Positions 12,950 to 26,100 of a stretch of 64,000 nucleotides of DNA are shown piece by piece (positions within the stretch are counted from its first letter, which is position 1; the number at the start of each line of letters is the position of its first letter). Under the pieces are notes generated by a model. That model was not told the DNA's origin and made no database searches. It was given only the letters and a program-made list of their open reading frames with translations. The stretch lies in the NCBI RefSeq assembly GCF_030463565.1, contig NC_134644.1, forward strand, positions 127,717,388 through 127,781,387, given 5' to 3'. The position numbers and the translations under genes were made by a program. The stretch is from Pelecanus crispus. Lineage: Eukaryota > Chordata > Aves > Pelecaniformes > Pelecanidae.

Positions 12950-15900
12950 GATGGACACACAGGCACACTTAAAGTGAATCCTGTGTGCTTGCTGTATGTC
13001 ATTAAACACAAATCATTGAGTTTGGGTTGAATTACTTTGGTTTTCGTGATTTCCAAAAGGAAAAATGACTGAAGAAAAGATTAAATGCCACGAGCTCTTT
13101 TATTAAAGTAAGTGACATGGGAAGTGCTATCTCATTGGGTCAAGGAGAGTAAAACAGGCACAAACCGCAAGTCTTCCCTTCCTTTTACCAAGCAGGTAGC
13201 CTACGAGTTGTGCCAAATTGTGTCCTGTTCTCCTAAGATGCTGAAGTAATTCTGGCTGGCTCTGAGGCTGACCATCCCACGCTCATTGCAAGTTGCAGCC
13301 GAATACTGGATTGAAAGCAACTGGATTTGCCAGGCTGAGAGGCACAGTGCCACCTACCTACTAACTGTAATTAAGAATGATATTTCTCACACATTTATGT
13401 CATGAGGTGAAGACTAAAAGCCCGTTAGCTGTCTTCAGTTACGGGTATTTTTGTGTGGAGTGCTGCTTAGACTGAAAAGTGGCAGATTAGACTTTCAAGC
13501 ACCCTTTGACAATGGCAGCGAAGCTGAGGGTGCACTGAAGAATGCTAATACTGGAAAACTAGGAACATCTTGATTGTTAATTCTGCTGAAGTTAGCAGAG
13601 CAAAGCAGGAAAAAAGGGAGTTTTTTCCCTTTTCATAACCCCTAGGCTTCATACATGCATCACACTTCCTTATTGTCAATTTGCTCGGGAAATCACTGCT
13701 GACATCTCACCTAGGAATTTATTATCATTCCAGTCAGGCTATCTTTCACTTACATTGAAGATTTCTTGGATTTTTACCAGCTTTAAATTATATTGAAAGT
13801 AGGCAGATGAACATTTAAATTAAAAGGTTAATTGAAACTGAAATGTTGCACTGGCACAGTTAATTTGTTTCAGTTAAAATGTTTATTAGCTTAATTGAAT
13901 ATTTACAGAACCAAGGTAAAAAAAGTTGTGCATGTGTTTCCGCACACACAAAAGTAAATGTATTCAAAAGGTAAATATCCACTAATAACCCTTAAAACCA
14001 ATAGTCTGTAAGAGTAGATTTCCAAACCAAGGAATGTTTTTCTGTAGCCAAAGGCAAGATTTTTTATGGTTTCCTATCAGTCACCAGTTTCTTTTAGGAT
14101 TCTTCAGAATTTATGAGCACGCTGAAGTCTTCAAAGGTGTCAAGAGAAAGAGCTTATACTGTACAAGTGCTTGGGCCAGCAAACACCGGTAAGGGCTTCT
14201 GCCTGACAGAAGATGACCAAATATATGATTCTCTTGTCTTCTTTGTGGACTTTTTGAGACTGACCAGCAAGATCCTCGTGAGGTGGAGTTGTTAAGAGTA
14301 ATCTGTCTGCTCTTCTTTGCTCTAACTGGAGAGGGGTCAGGCTCTGCTGGTAGCAGGAAAGGGAAACAGTGATTCATTCTGGCTTTCCTTGAAGAAACCA
14401 GATTTTAGTTAGTTGGCTTTTCTAGGGTGCCTAATTTAACAGCACAGTCAAATGATTTTTTCTTTTTTTCCTTTGAAAGAACTGTATTCCCAATCTAGGG
14501 GGCAAATTCAACAGCAGTAATAACACCAAAATTAAACTAATCAGATTATGTCTGTATGAACACAAATGGTTTTTTAGACAGAGCAATTGCTTGCAGTATG
14601 TTCCAAAATAAGGAGTAACACATGTTATTTGGAATATGTTTAAACATGAAAAATGTGCTTTAATTGGATTATTTTAAAGAAGTTTATGTTTGAAAACATC
14701 TAATAAAAATGATATTGTGTGATTTTGTATTCAAAAAAATGTTATGGCCCTAAATAGCAACACAAATGGATTATTCTTTTTTTTCCAATATCTAATAGAT
14801 GGACTATTTTAATTTCTACTTTATCCCTTGTATTAGTTTTCTGACAGGATTTCCATCATCAGACTTTAGGGAATACACTTAAGCACTGAGGTCTTGAAAG
14901 TATGGTAATTTTTAATCCTTAGCAAGTAACCAGCCTCATTGGCTTTATGGCATTCAAACCTCTCTTCAGATTTGACCAGGTATTTTCCCCATTATAGCAT
15001 CTGCCTCAGTTATATAGATGGATATGCCGGGACAGTATTGTACCAAAACCACCAGATTGTGACAAGTGGGAAGGGCGCTGTTATCCCCCAACATGATTGT
15101 GGGAGTCTGTGCATCTTAGCGGCACTGCAGGAGGGGAGACAGCGGGTAGTCTTGGGCAGTGAGGTGGATGTGAAGGTCAGGATGTCTCCTGTTTTGCTGG
15201 AAGTGTGGCCGTAGCTCTCTTCAGAGAGTGTTATCCCACCCTATAGCGAACTGCCTCACTTCTGAGCAACTTAAATATGCTACCTTGTGTGGCTTGAGAA
15301 ACAAAGCCTAGTCCTTTGGCCTCTAATCAAAAGAGTTACTGTTTGATTTTGATCTCCCTTTGCCAGCTGTTCACTGTTTTCCTCGTGCAGTGCACCCACA
15401 GCTCCCCCATCAGCAGTCACCCGCCAGCTGCTCCGGTGCACTGCTTCAAACTGGCGTGTTGTTCGTGAGGCGGCTGACCAAAAATACCTGCTGTTCAGGT
15501 TTTATTCTGTGAGCCTAGTGTGTTTGTTTCGTGTTAGGAATGCAACTGTCGACCTCTGAAAACTCTGTGTGCAAAAGTACAATTCAGTGTCTTCAGTGGG
15601 CTTTGAAAACACTTGGAACACCTTAGCATGAAGGGCACCAACAGGTACCCCTTAGCTTCCAGGCTGTACGTTCGTTGTACATCCCTGCCCCTCCGTTATT
15701 CTTACTGCTTCTCTGCCTTGGCACTCCCTTCTCTCCCCCATCCGTCCTATTCTTCCTCCATCCTCACTACGTATGTGCAATTTTTTGCTTCTGTTGTGCT
15801 GTTCCTTGGGGCAGACTCTCATTTTCTAACAGCCAGATGCTCTTCCTTCAAATTGGTTCTTTTTCTAGCTCTCATCACTGATAATCCTTGCTCCTTTTCC

Positions 15901-16511
15901 TTCCCTTTGTTTCCATATGTCTTGTCTTCTCTTTGTCCTGTCTTCAGTGGCAAGTTTTTCCTGTGTTCCTCAAGCACTGGTTACCTGTGCGATTCTCTGT
16001 GGGTGTGGATTGTTATCAGCATTGTGGCTGCATAGGGCCAATTGCTGATGTTGTTCAGAGATATATTCCATATATCCATATAACAATATTCCATATTGTT
16101 GCTTTGTGCCTGATAAAACAGCCTATTTGGTGTCCTGTGTATCTGATTTAAATGAGTCATTGCCGGAGCCCAGCACCTACTTGCTGTCAGTTAGGGGAAA
16201 AGTACTGAAACCAAGGAGCTTTCCCTCTGGTAGACCTTTCCCATAAAGAAGCCCACGTCACTCCTGAAGAGAAGCTGGTCTCAGCAGAGGCTGTGAGCAA
16301 AGGGTGCGCCTTGATCCACCTGCCTCTACTTTACATGGTTGCCTTGTGTGCACCGCTGGGCTGCCTAGGGGTAGCAGCTTCTCCAGGTGGCCCACGGGGC
16401 ACCAAGCAAGTTTTGAGCTGTCAGCATCGCTGGCCTTCCATCCTGATCTGGAAGGTGACCTGTGGAGGTGCTGGGGGCTGTGGCATCAGGTCTGGCCTCT
16501 TGTCTGTAGGG

Positions 16512-16516
16512 CAGCC
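16512..16516. repeat. Target-site duplication CAGCC, left copy
   Basis: CAGCC directly precedes the TG end of the LTR at 16,517 and is repeated at 17,103-17,107 directly after its CA end. A perfect 5-bp duplication fixes both borders of the insertion and fits ERVL-type integration. Confidence 0.9.
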
Positions 16517-17102
16517 TGTCATGGTTTAGCCCCAGCCAGCAACTCAGCACCACGCAGCCGCTCGCTCACTCCCCCTGCCCCGATGGGATGGGGGAGAGAA
16601 TCGGAGGAGTAAGAGTGAGAAACACTCCTGGGTTGACATAAGAACAGTTTAATAATTGAAATAAAGTAAAATAGTAATGATAATAGTAACAATATAATAA
16701 TGATAACGATATAATAATGATAATAATAATAACGATATACAAAGCAAGTGATGCACAATGCAATTGCTCACCACCCGCCGACTGATACCCAGACAGTTCC
16801 CGAGCAGTGATCGCTGCTCCCCGGCCAACCCCCCCCAGTTTCTATACTGAGCATGACGTCATGTGGTATGGAATAGCCCTTTGGTCAGTTTGGATCAACT
16901 ATTCTGGCTGTGCCCCCTCCCGGTTTCTTGTGCGCCTGGCAGAGCATGGGAAGCTGAAAAGTCCTTGACTAGCGTAAGCAGTACTTAGCAACAACTAAAC
17001 CATCAGTGTGTTATCAGCATTCTTCTCCTACTAAATCCAAAACACAGCACTATGCCTGCTACTAGGAAGAAAATGAACTCTATTGCAGCCGAAACCAGGA
17101 CA
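16517..17102 (-). mobile_element. Solo LTR of an ERVL-like endogenous retrovirus (young copy)
   Basis: A 586-bp element bounded by TG and CA termini, with a perfect 5-bp target duplication (CAGCC). Its sense strand is the minus strand: read that way it has a TGACGTCA palindrome (16,854-16,861), a TATA-like site degraded to TATAGAAA just downstream, and an ATTAAA polyadenylation signal (complement of 16,648-16,653). A purine/pyrimidine trinucleotide tract lies at about 16,676-16,737. No internal retroviral sequence or second LTR is present, so it is a solo LTR left by recombination between the two LTRs of a provirus. It is very similar along its length to the copies at 37,279 and 47,225, which suggests recent, related insertions. 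The ERVL assignment rests on the 5-bp duplication and general resemblance to bird ERVL LTRs. Confidence 0.9.
16854..16861 (-). promoter_or_regulatory. CRE-type palindrome in LTR
   Basis: A perfect TGACGTCA site, the binding sequence of CREB/ATF factors, lies just upstream of the LTR's TATA region in sense orientation. The TATA-like box of this copy carries a substitution (TATAGAAA), so promoter strength may be reduced. Confidence 0.65.
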
Positions 17103-17107
17103 CAGCC
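17103..17107. repeat. Target-site duplication CAGCC, right copy
   Basis: Right-hand copy of the 5-bp duplication created by the LTR insertion at 16,517-17,102. Confidence 0.9.
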
Positions 17108-18675
17108 TCAGGAAGGCTGTCAAAGGGTGGTAGAGGCATACCCTAAAAACGCATAATACTTATTTCTGAAGTACCCCTATGTGCTCGTGTGCTAGAAGAG
17201 ACTTGGAAACTCCTTCCCTAACTGCTCAGATAACGTGAAATAGGGAAACAAGTGCGGTTTCTGCACCTTGAACACTGAACAATGATGTTTGGAAAGGAAA
17301 GTCTGTGGGTGAATGAGAGGAGGTGGGGGGGTGGGATCATGAGCACAGACAGGGGACTACCCGCTTGTAAAATAAGAAACCTCTTACAGCTGCATCTTGG
17401 GTAAGGATACGAAACCAGCTCCTGCTGTGCCTTCTTTTTCATGTTGTTGCTGCACTTCACTGCTGAGTCTCCTTTTCAGAGTGATTTTATTACAGTGATA
17501 TATTAAATGCAGGAAAATGGAGTAATCCTGAGCCATGACTAGAAGCTGAAGAAGGAGGATGTTTTAAGCTAGCCATTAGTAGGGTTTTTTTCTCCCAGTT
17601 GACAATGTACAAATCTGTATATCACATAAATAACTTAAAAGACTAAAAGCAGAATGAAATAATTATTCATCTTGGGTCAGGTTTTGATTTTTAAGAGCCT
17701 AAGTGTAATTACTCTGGCACAAGGGACCTTCTAATGGTTTTAAAGCAAACAGAGCTGGCTGCAACAGGAAACCTTGTGCCTTCGAACCAGCGAGCACGCT
17801 GGGCTGGGCAAAGCGGTGAGGCAGAGTCCCATGAGCCGGAGCATCACCAGCTCAGACCTGCGCTGGGGCTGGGTGGTCGCGGGCTTGGGTAAGTGTAACA
17901 GCCTTCCAGCTGTCGGGGGAAAAAAAGATTATTCACCTCCATTTCCTTTAAATGCCTGGGTTTATGATAAATATACACTAAACTGCCATGTTCTACAACA
18001 GAAATAGGAGTTCTAAGTCAAAAGCTGAAGAGGGGGATCTTCCTTGCAGGAGGAATTGCGGCTCAATGCTCTTGCCTGTGCATGGCCAACAGTGAAGCAT
18101 GTTCTTTGCGGGGCTCTTTTTCCAACCTGCTCTCTGCTCCTTCTCAGTTAAACAAGGGGCACATCTCAGCACATTCAACTGAGCTGCATGGTGAAAGAGA
18201 AGTGATTTAAAACTACTGAAACTGTAGGAGTCTTTTTTTGTAAGGCAGAGAATGTATCAGGTGGGTGCAGAAATAGATCTTGCATTTCAGAAATAGGTTT
18301 TGAATAGCAGAACATCCTAGGCCCTTAAGTTTTGGGTGATGTTCAAAGAAATCCTTCCAGAAAGCCAATTCAGAATTCAGCCAGGCCATTCTGTTCCCAT
18401 TTGTCTCTCTAAAGCCTAGGAAATAAGAAGGAATTTAATCAGCAGTCCACCAGTACAATTAGTACTAGCTCAGAAAAATTTCCTCAGTTTGGGGTGTGAC
18501 TTGGTGATGTAGAGAACAGCTACAGATCTGAAAATAGTGAGACAAGGAGCAGAAAGTGCTTTTGCTCCCTTTTGCTAAGCTCACGTCTATATATTTTGAA
18601 TTCTGACCAAACCCAAAGATCATACAAAGTTGTAAATAGAATAAGGACAACGTTGCAATGACCTCAACAGTTTGT

Positions 18676-18691
18676 AAAAAAAAAAAAAAAA
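18676..18691. repeat. Poly(A) run, 16 bases
   Basis: Uninterrupted run of A. No retrotransposed body was recognised to its left, so it is listed only as a simple repeat. Confidence 0.8.
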
Positions 18692-20089
18692 TTCTCTTTA
18701 CCTGAAATGTCCTGCCCGTGTCCATAAAACCAAAGTTTTATGTGTAAATTATAATTTCTAATAGAAATAAAATTCTCTACGCAGTGTATTTTAAATTGAG
18801 TGCTACCACGTGAGAGAATATGTGTCTTCATAATGATATTTCTGATCTTGAGTTAACTGTCAACCCAGGACATTAATATTGTGCAATTGCAACTGTTGGA
18901 AGGGGATAGTAAAAATCTGAAGTCCCATTCCAGTTTCTGAAACTCTCATCTTTTATGGAAGTAATACCAGGGCTGTAAGTGCATTCTACCTGGGAAAATG
19001 CTGATCCATCTTCCCTTCTACTACAGCTGGTCAGATGCGAACAGAAAGGTCCCGCTAGTGTGCTGGAGGCAGAACAGACCATGAGTCTGCTGTCTTCAAC
19101 ATACTCCATCTGGCTTTTGCAGCTCCTTGCAAAGGGCAGGACCGCGCAAGCGACTGCTAATTAGAGTCCTGTCCCTCTGAATTCCTATTGTATCAGAGGA
19201 AGAATTGGTATGTGAAAACACCTGCAGGCCAGGAAGAAGAGTTTAAGTGGTTATGCCTGCATTTTAAAATAACTTTTCCCCCCCAGCACCATGATTTATT
19301 GCATAAAAATAGCCAATATTTTAAACCTCTCTCTTCTGGGAGTGTCCCATGCAATCTCTGTGCCTCTTCGTCCTCTTTTCTATATTCACTGTTTGGTAGA
19401 TACACTTTTCCTATCAGCTAGGGATAGACAGCTAAGGGATAGATTACTTTCATTGGAATCAGTGACTGAAATTATTACACCAAGGTCATTAGGTTAACTT
19501 CCTATCTTTGTAAAACAGCATATAATTTTAAATCCAAAATTATCTAAAGTGGATAAAGATGTGGAAAAAATGAGCTGATATAATGATGCATAAAATCTCC
19601 CATCAGTGAGTGTTTCACATCTGCCACTTAAGGATGAACAAGATTGTGCCGTTTATAACAAATGCCACCTTTTTTCATTGAGAATCTTACAGTAATTAAA
19701 GAACAGAAGTGGCTGTTGATCCACACATTGCCGTCATTCATTGCTTATCAATTGTTATTTCTGATGTTGCTGTTCTGTTGTCTTGGCTCCCCCTTGATTG
19801 TGAATCTGTTCACATTACAATTTAACCTTGCAGCATTCTAATTTTAACACTGCAACACTACAAAATAGACAAACATACACACTAGACTCTTGTTTTCAAA
19901 AGATTATGTTTATTTTCATTGTCCAGCTTGATTTTTGGGGGGAGAATGAGAACTCTTCCTTTGTGAAAGGCAGACACCTAACGGACATCTTACAATATGT
20001 CCAGAAATAGAGGTATCCTAAATCACAGGTTACTTTTGAAAACACAAGCCATTATGGCTAAAATTTAACATAGGTAAAATCCTGGCAAA

Positions 20090-20116
20090 ATTGACTTCAT
20101 TGTCATTGAAGTCAAT
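20090..20116. repeat. Short hairpin, possibly a remnant of an ancient amniote repeat
   Basis: ATTGACTTCA and its reverse complement TGAAGTCAAT are separated by seven bases. Palindromes around the core TTGACTTCAATGG are common in old repeats of reptile and bird genomes, from memory. The flanks are too decayed to assign a family. Confidence 0.4.
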
Positions 20117-23100
20117 TAAAACTTTTCCATTGATTGAAGGGGAACTGGGATTAAACTCTGTATTTTATATAGACAATTAAGAGCTTTTACTTTATTCACA
20201 TGCAGACGTATGCACCCTTTCTATTCTTCTTTCTGCTCTAAGTATACTGGGCTGGAAAAGAGCCACTTAAAAGTTCACAACCTTTAGGAAAGATGGCATG
20301 CATGCCAGCAGCGGAGAAGCATTAATCAATGCAGGGAAAGCATGTCTGTGTCCGTCAGCCAGTGCCTCTAGGTCCCAAATGAGAGGGTATTTCACTTGAC
20401 AGGGCTGCAGCAAAAAACTCCAGGTAGATTTCAACAGGCTTCAACTCCCAGTGTTAAAAGGAGAAATATCAGACATATTTACTGAGGCTTTTGAATTCAG
20501 TGCAAGACATTTCTGTGTGCAGGCTGCATTTGTGAAAGTATATTCTTCTAGCAACTCAAAACAATGTATTGGATATCAACTCAAGGGAGTAAGTGTGCAG
20601 CGAGCTAAGCCATAGCAATGCTCAGAGTAAATGGCTTCTGACTTTTAAGTGTTTGTTTCCACGGACAGATGTTACTTTTGCCCTTTCTTTGTGTGGCAGA
20701 AATCTGAGGAGCAAGGACCAGTGTCAGGTCTGTCTTGTTCCAGGTGTTGATCCTTGGGGAGGATTGCCTGGGAGCCTGCAAGCAATGGAGCAAGTACTAT
20801 TGCATTTTACAGTGGACATCCTTACAGGAGAAGCAGGGGTTGTACCAGAATGCCATGTTTTCAAAATAAAATTTGCAGTGTTTGTTCCAGCCAACAGAAA
20901 TTTGCCACAATATTTTGCTCCAGTGCTCATGGTAAGTCTGTCCAGGAGCCCTCAAGCGCAAATCTCCCTCAGTGTCTGCTCTTCATCATTCAGGGCAAAA
21001 CTTTGGCCCAGCCCCTGAAAAAACCTAAACCCTTTATTTTAAAGAGCAAACATTTACTTTCCCACACAATTACCTGCATGGAATACAAGATAACTGTTTA
21101 CTGAGAAAAAAGACATTTTTCTTTTTTAAAGTTACTCTGTAAAAAGGATGAGAAGCATATGCTAAAGTCCTTTTCTTTCCAAGTCTATATTTTTTCCCCT
21201 TAAATATCAGCATAGACTGATGCATATACTGAAGTTTGTGTTTGTTGCAGATAGGTCCATGACTTCAAGAACAAATGAAACACCTTTGTACCAGGACAGA
21301 GACGGTCCAGATGCTGTATCTTGCCTGGAAGGACAGGAAATCTATGTAGAAATCACATGGATAGTGATATAGCAGAAAATATTATTTTGAGTAGCTGTTG
21401 CCTGCAGGAAGCTTAAAAACTTTAATTTTAAAAGGTTTTCTATCCCGTATATATTCGAGTGTTACCTGTTTTGCAGCCAGTGTTTGCAATACTAGGGAAA
21501 CAAATATAAAACAAACTTACTTTTGTCCTGATGTAACTAAATGTGTGTAGATGTGATCTCTGTTTGTTTGGTGTGCATGAGGAGAATGCAAACATCTTTT
21601 CTTTGGACATTTGAGAGAGTACTGTATTTGCTTTTTTTCTAATCCTTTGCCATATCAAAAAGTGAGCAGTCAGGACAAAGATTATGTGATGTGTCTTTTT
21701 GATCCTAGCAAATGCATTATTCAAGTCTGATAAGGTGCCTTTTTTTAAAAAAATGTTTTTACCTAGTTTTTCTGTTGAAATTTTAGAGGTGAACAGAAAG
21801 CATTCACATACAAAGCACTGGATTTGGTGCTCAGTATTCTTCCTCTTCAGAGTAGCTCATGTAAAACTGTTCCAGGATCTGAGTTTGGCACTGTTCAAGA
21901 ATTCAGCTGATGTCATGAACTGTTGCTGGCAGATGCAGCAACTTCCAAAGGCTTAAAAATGTTGATTCTCCAACTCTTTCTTTCTTAAGTGCATTAGTTT
22001 ATCATTTTTATGTGTATGTATTTTTAGAGTTTTATAAATTTATAATCTTACAAAATTCTAAAGCTTTTTAATGATTTCTAGTTTCCCCCTCAAGATCGTG
22101 ACACCATTTCAGTCAGTACAATTTCAGTAGATCATTCTGAAATGAACTGCTGAAATTTAGCTATTTGTGTCTCAACCTTGAGTATTTTTCTTCTGTAGCT
22201 AACATAATTATCAAAACTACGTATTGGTTTTCTTCCTAATGCGAGATCTTAGCTGAAAATAATGTTTGAAGGGATCCTGTTATGGTTTTTTTACCCTCAT
22301 TATTTTGAACTAATAAGTGCTGCAGGTTATTTATAGCTCCATGACTGCTATGTTAGAACCTTTGCAGGCAGACTGTCTCTGTCAGAAACTGTGTATTTTA
22401 AAGACTTCCAGGGTTGCTGCTACTTTGGAGTAGGATCTGCTCCACCCGGGCTTCTCATGGACCCTTTAGGGCTTCTGCTCTGGGAAGCCCTGCTGATGTA
22501 GCCAGGTCATACAACTGACATAGAAATGCTACCTCCAGAAGTGCTACCCTGTAGTATTTTTCTACCTCACCCAAATCTCTGTGGTGTTGTGCATTAGATG
22601 ATACAACCTTAAATAGCCTTTTGCTGATATAGTGAGGAATGACTACCACTTGGTACAAACAAATCTCCTGGTGTTGGAGATTGCCAGTGGAAATCCTTTC
22701 AGTGCTTCTCCTTAGCTGCAGAAAAATGAGGTGCACGCAAGGAGCACCACCAAAAGACCTTTCTTTGCCAAATATTTCAACACTCTACAGCATGTAAGTC
22801 TGTTCCAAGCAAAGGTATTTGTTCTCTCTAGCTGCTCTACTAACAGGAATGAGTGGCAATATTGCAAATAAAATAAAGTAGGATAAAATTGTAAGCAACT
22901 GGAGAAAAAGCCTCTCTGGCTCTTTCAAGTCCCCTTTCAACTCATTTGTGTTGTAAAACCACACTTTCACAGGCTTGCTTAGAACCAGGTCTGCAGCTAA
23001 ATATTTACCCAATAGATTTTGTCAAATCTGTTTCATTGCCTCTGGAAATGAATTCACACCTCTAATTCCTAAGTACCCTTTGCCTCTGGGTATCTGTAGT

Positions 23101-26100
23101 GAAATGCAGGTATTAGAAGAGCTGAAATCGAGTTTAGATAACTGATAACCTGAGTCAATAAGCAATGGATTGAGAAGACAGAATGATCTTTTGTCTCTCC
23201 AGGGTTTGGAAATGGAAATTATCAAGCTGAAAAGCTGAGCTGGACTGGGGTATTTCAGGTCCTTCAGATGATGCTTGAGAAGTATTTTCAGCGCCGGGTG
23301 TCAGGCTTCCTGCACCCTCCAGGTCAGCTCCAGCCCTTCCCAAGCTGGATGTCCTGGAGAGAAGGCAATGTGCCACCACCCCCTGCAACAGTGGGAGCGG
23401 TGAAGAGGGAAGGCAAGCTCTTCTGTGGGAAACCAGCAGCAGCACACAGTGACAGCCCGCATGGCTGGGCCTACAACTGGAGCATGAAGGATGCTGTCTT
23501 CCTGGAACTGCCTTGGTCAGGGGACAAGGAAAAGCCCTGGACAGCTCAGACAGCCTGTCCAAGACCCTTGGCCCTGCAATGGGTTGTATTCAGTCTCCTT
23601 GGCAGAACAGTCCCCTGCAGGGCAGACACGGGTCGGGAGGAGCTAAAGCTTGGCCACTCACCCCACCAGAAGGTATATCAGATAATCCCACCAGTTTTCT
23701 TGGCTGCTCAGTGTATTATGCTGTGTTAATTCATCTCACCTGTTAGTCCTACCCCTGAGGGGCACAGTCCTGGTTCTCTTCTGCCGAAAAGTTTTTGCTC
23801 CTTCTCCTGACTTTGCTGCAGCTCTGTCTTGCTCTTGCCCGGGATCCTGCTACGCAGGGCATACCTGATTTCCTGATGTGGAGCCCTACCTCTGACCATG
23901 TCCGCCCCTAGACCTGGGCTTCTTATATTCTTGCTTCTCAGGTTTCTGATCCTGAATGGTTTCAGCTTGGCTACCTGGCTCTAATTTGGTCCCTAGCTCT
24001 TCGAAGTCAATAACTCATAACAATGCCTTGTGCCAGCGGAGCAAGGCTGACCGTTGTTTCTCCTTCCATCGTGTAGGTTTGCCTTTCCCCCTTGCACATT
24101 GCAAAGGCCTTTACCAAAGGCCAGGGTGGGAGGGTGGGCAGTACTCTCTTGCAGAGCACTGGGCAGATGTACCCCTGTCCACGGGCAGGTTTATAATTTG
24201 AGAAGTGGAAGAATTTGCTCCAAGAAGTTCTCCTATATTGGGATTCTGTGTGTAGCTCAAGCACCTTGTAAAAAGTACCAAATTTCACCCAGTCCAAAAA
24301 AATCACCAGCCAGAACTTTTAGTAGAAGGTGAAGAACATCTGAGGAGGCACTTGTGCCAAAAGGCTTTTTCTGCTCCCCTTTCTAAGGGAGGGGCAGCTT
24401 CTTCACAACACTAGCACTGCTCCTAAGTCACCTTGTGTCTTTAATACTCTTCACTGATGTATAGGGTGCTGTGTTGTCACCTTTCTCACAGGTGAAAGGG
24501 GAGTTTAGCAATTCTTTCGTCTTTTTCATGTTTCAGCCTTTGGCATCTGTTCAACACAACGGAGAGATCTGAGCCTGGTGCCCAAAATCCAGCTGTGCTG
24601 TTTGCTCCCTTCCTTTGCTCTCTATTTACACTGGAGGCTAAGGCAAAAAGCAAAGTGGTTAGCTGTCACTGAGCAGTTTGCTGTAGGACATCACAACTCC
24701 GTGATACAACACAGGGGAAATCTGAGAAATCAGAAGTCAGTAGAGGCGAATGGATGGTTTGGGAAAGAAGGGACAAAAGAAAGGTAATAGTGAAGGCAGA
24801 AAGAATACTGAGGGAATAGGATGTGGCTGCTGAGCTAGCCTGTTTTAAAGGCTGAATGTCTAAGAAACTAAATTATGAAATATGTAAGAGGCAAAAACAT
24901 GTGTACAGCTGGGGAATGGAAGATGATCCTCCGCTGATAAAACTCTATTATATGCTATTTTATAGCATCTGAGAATCTGGCTCAGAAACACTTCTGGAGT
25001 CTCTACTTCACCTCACTGAAAATACAGTGTTGGGCCTACAATATATATTTCAAAAGATTTATTGGGATAGTTTTAAAAGCCACAGATGTAGGGCATGCAC
25101 CACATCTCCTGAGGGACTGTCCGCAGCCTCATACCTCTTTCACTTCAGAGTTCCCCTGTCGAGGTTGGACATTTTCTGTGTTTTAATGTCATTCCTTTTA
25201 TTCCTAATTAAACCCTGTGTATCGCACCTAATACTTCTCTCCTCAACATGAACAGCAGCTAGCTATTTTATTCGCAGCTCGTCAGCATTTAACAAAACTG
25301 TACGGATTTGATGTTACTCTCTTCCCAGAAATCAGACCTTCTGGTCTCCACTCTCTTGAGTGTCTCCCCATCTCTCCTCCTCGCTCCTTCCGCTCTGTCA
25401 ATAGCTTCCAGACAACTTGGTGCCTAAACCAGAATGTAATAGTTGAGTGTGGTTGAACCAGAGCCAAAAGAAGGGAGGTGGTCTCTTGCTTCCTGCTCTG
25501 ATGTGATGCATTTGATAAGGGAGACCAAAAATACATTGCTGCTTTTTTGCTGGAATACTCAGAAGAATATTAGACATGGTCTCAAAATTAAGCAAATGAC
25601 ACCTGAGGTGCGAATGCACTTATTCTTGTTTGCAAATATCATTAAGCAGCTTAGCTCAAATCTGCTTATTACCAACTTAAATGACTTCAATTTAGATGCC
25701 TCTAGACCAAGTTTAGTCTTTGGTGGAGCATGACAGAAGCACGTACAGATGTAAAGTGCTGTGTGACTGTGTCTTGACTGTTTTGGCACCTCTTGTAACC
25801 TGTTGTTAATGTTACAAAAGTCATTTTTCCACACAAGTTGATGCATTCTGTGCATCCTAAAGCAATGCTTGCATAGGAGCGTGTCTTCTGTCTTGACTAC
25901 CCCGAGATGAGTATTTCTAAGAAGCTATCTACTTCATTTTACATGAAGAAAAATCTCTTTTACCGACCATTTGGGGATTTCAAAGCATGTCAGGAATCTT
26001 TGCGGCCACAGCTGCCAGTTCGATTAGCCGTGCTTCTTTTGGGCTTTCCCTTGACTTTCTTCACATTCCCTCCTCACCATGGGAAAGGTAAATTCAGGAC

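Larger units (their letters stand above)
1..16511. other. Non-coding stretch, 5' of or within the first intron(s) of DTNA
   Basis: No exon, RNA gene or recognisable transposon could be supported here. The open frames are all short (at most about 150 codons), overlap on both strands, and show no domain or splice pattern I know, so I treat them as chance frames. The DTNA exon at 36,421 begins one base before its ATG, so at least one non-coding 5' exon must lie upstream. It could be in this stretch but cannot be placed from sequence alone. Locally GC-richer patches occur near 740-880 and 4,370-4,640. Only short simple repeats are visible otherwise. Confidence 0.6.

Noticed and set aside
23268-23729. 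153-codon frame in a GC-richer patch
   Set aside because: The composition follows local GC content, a 135-codon frame overlaps on the other strand, and no homology is recognised.
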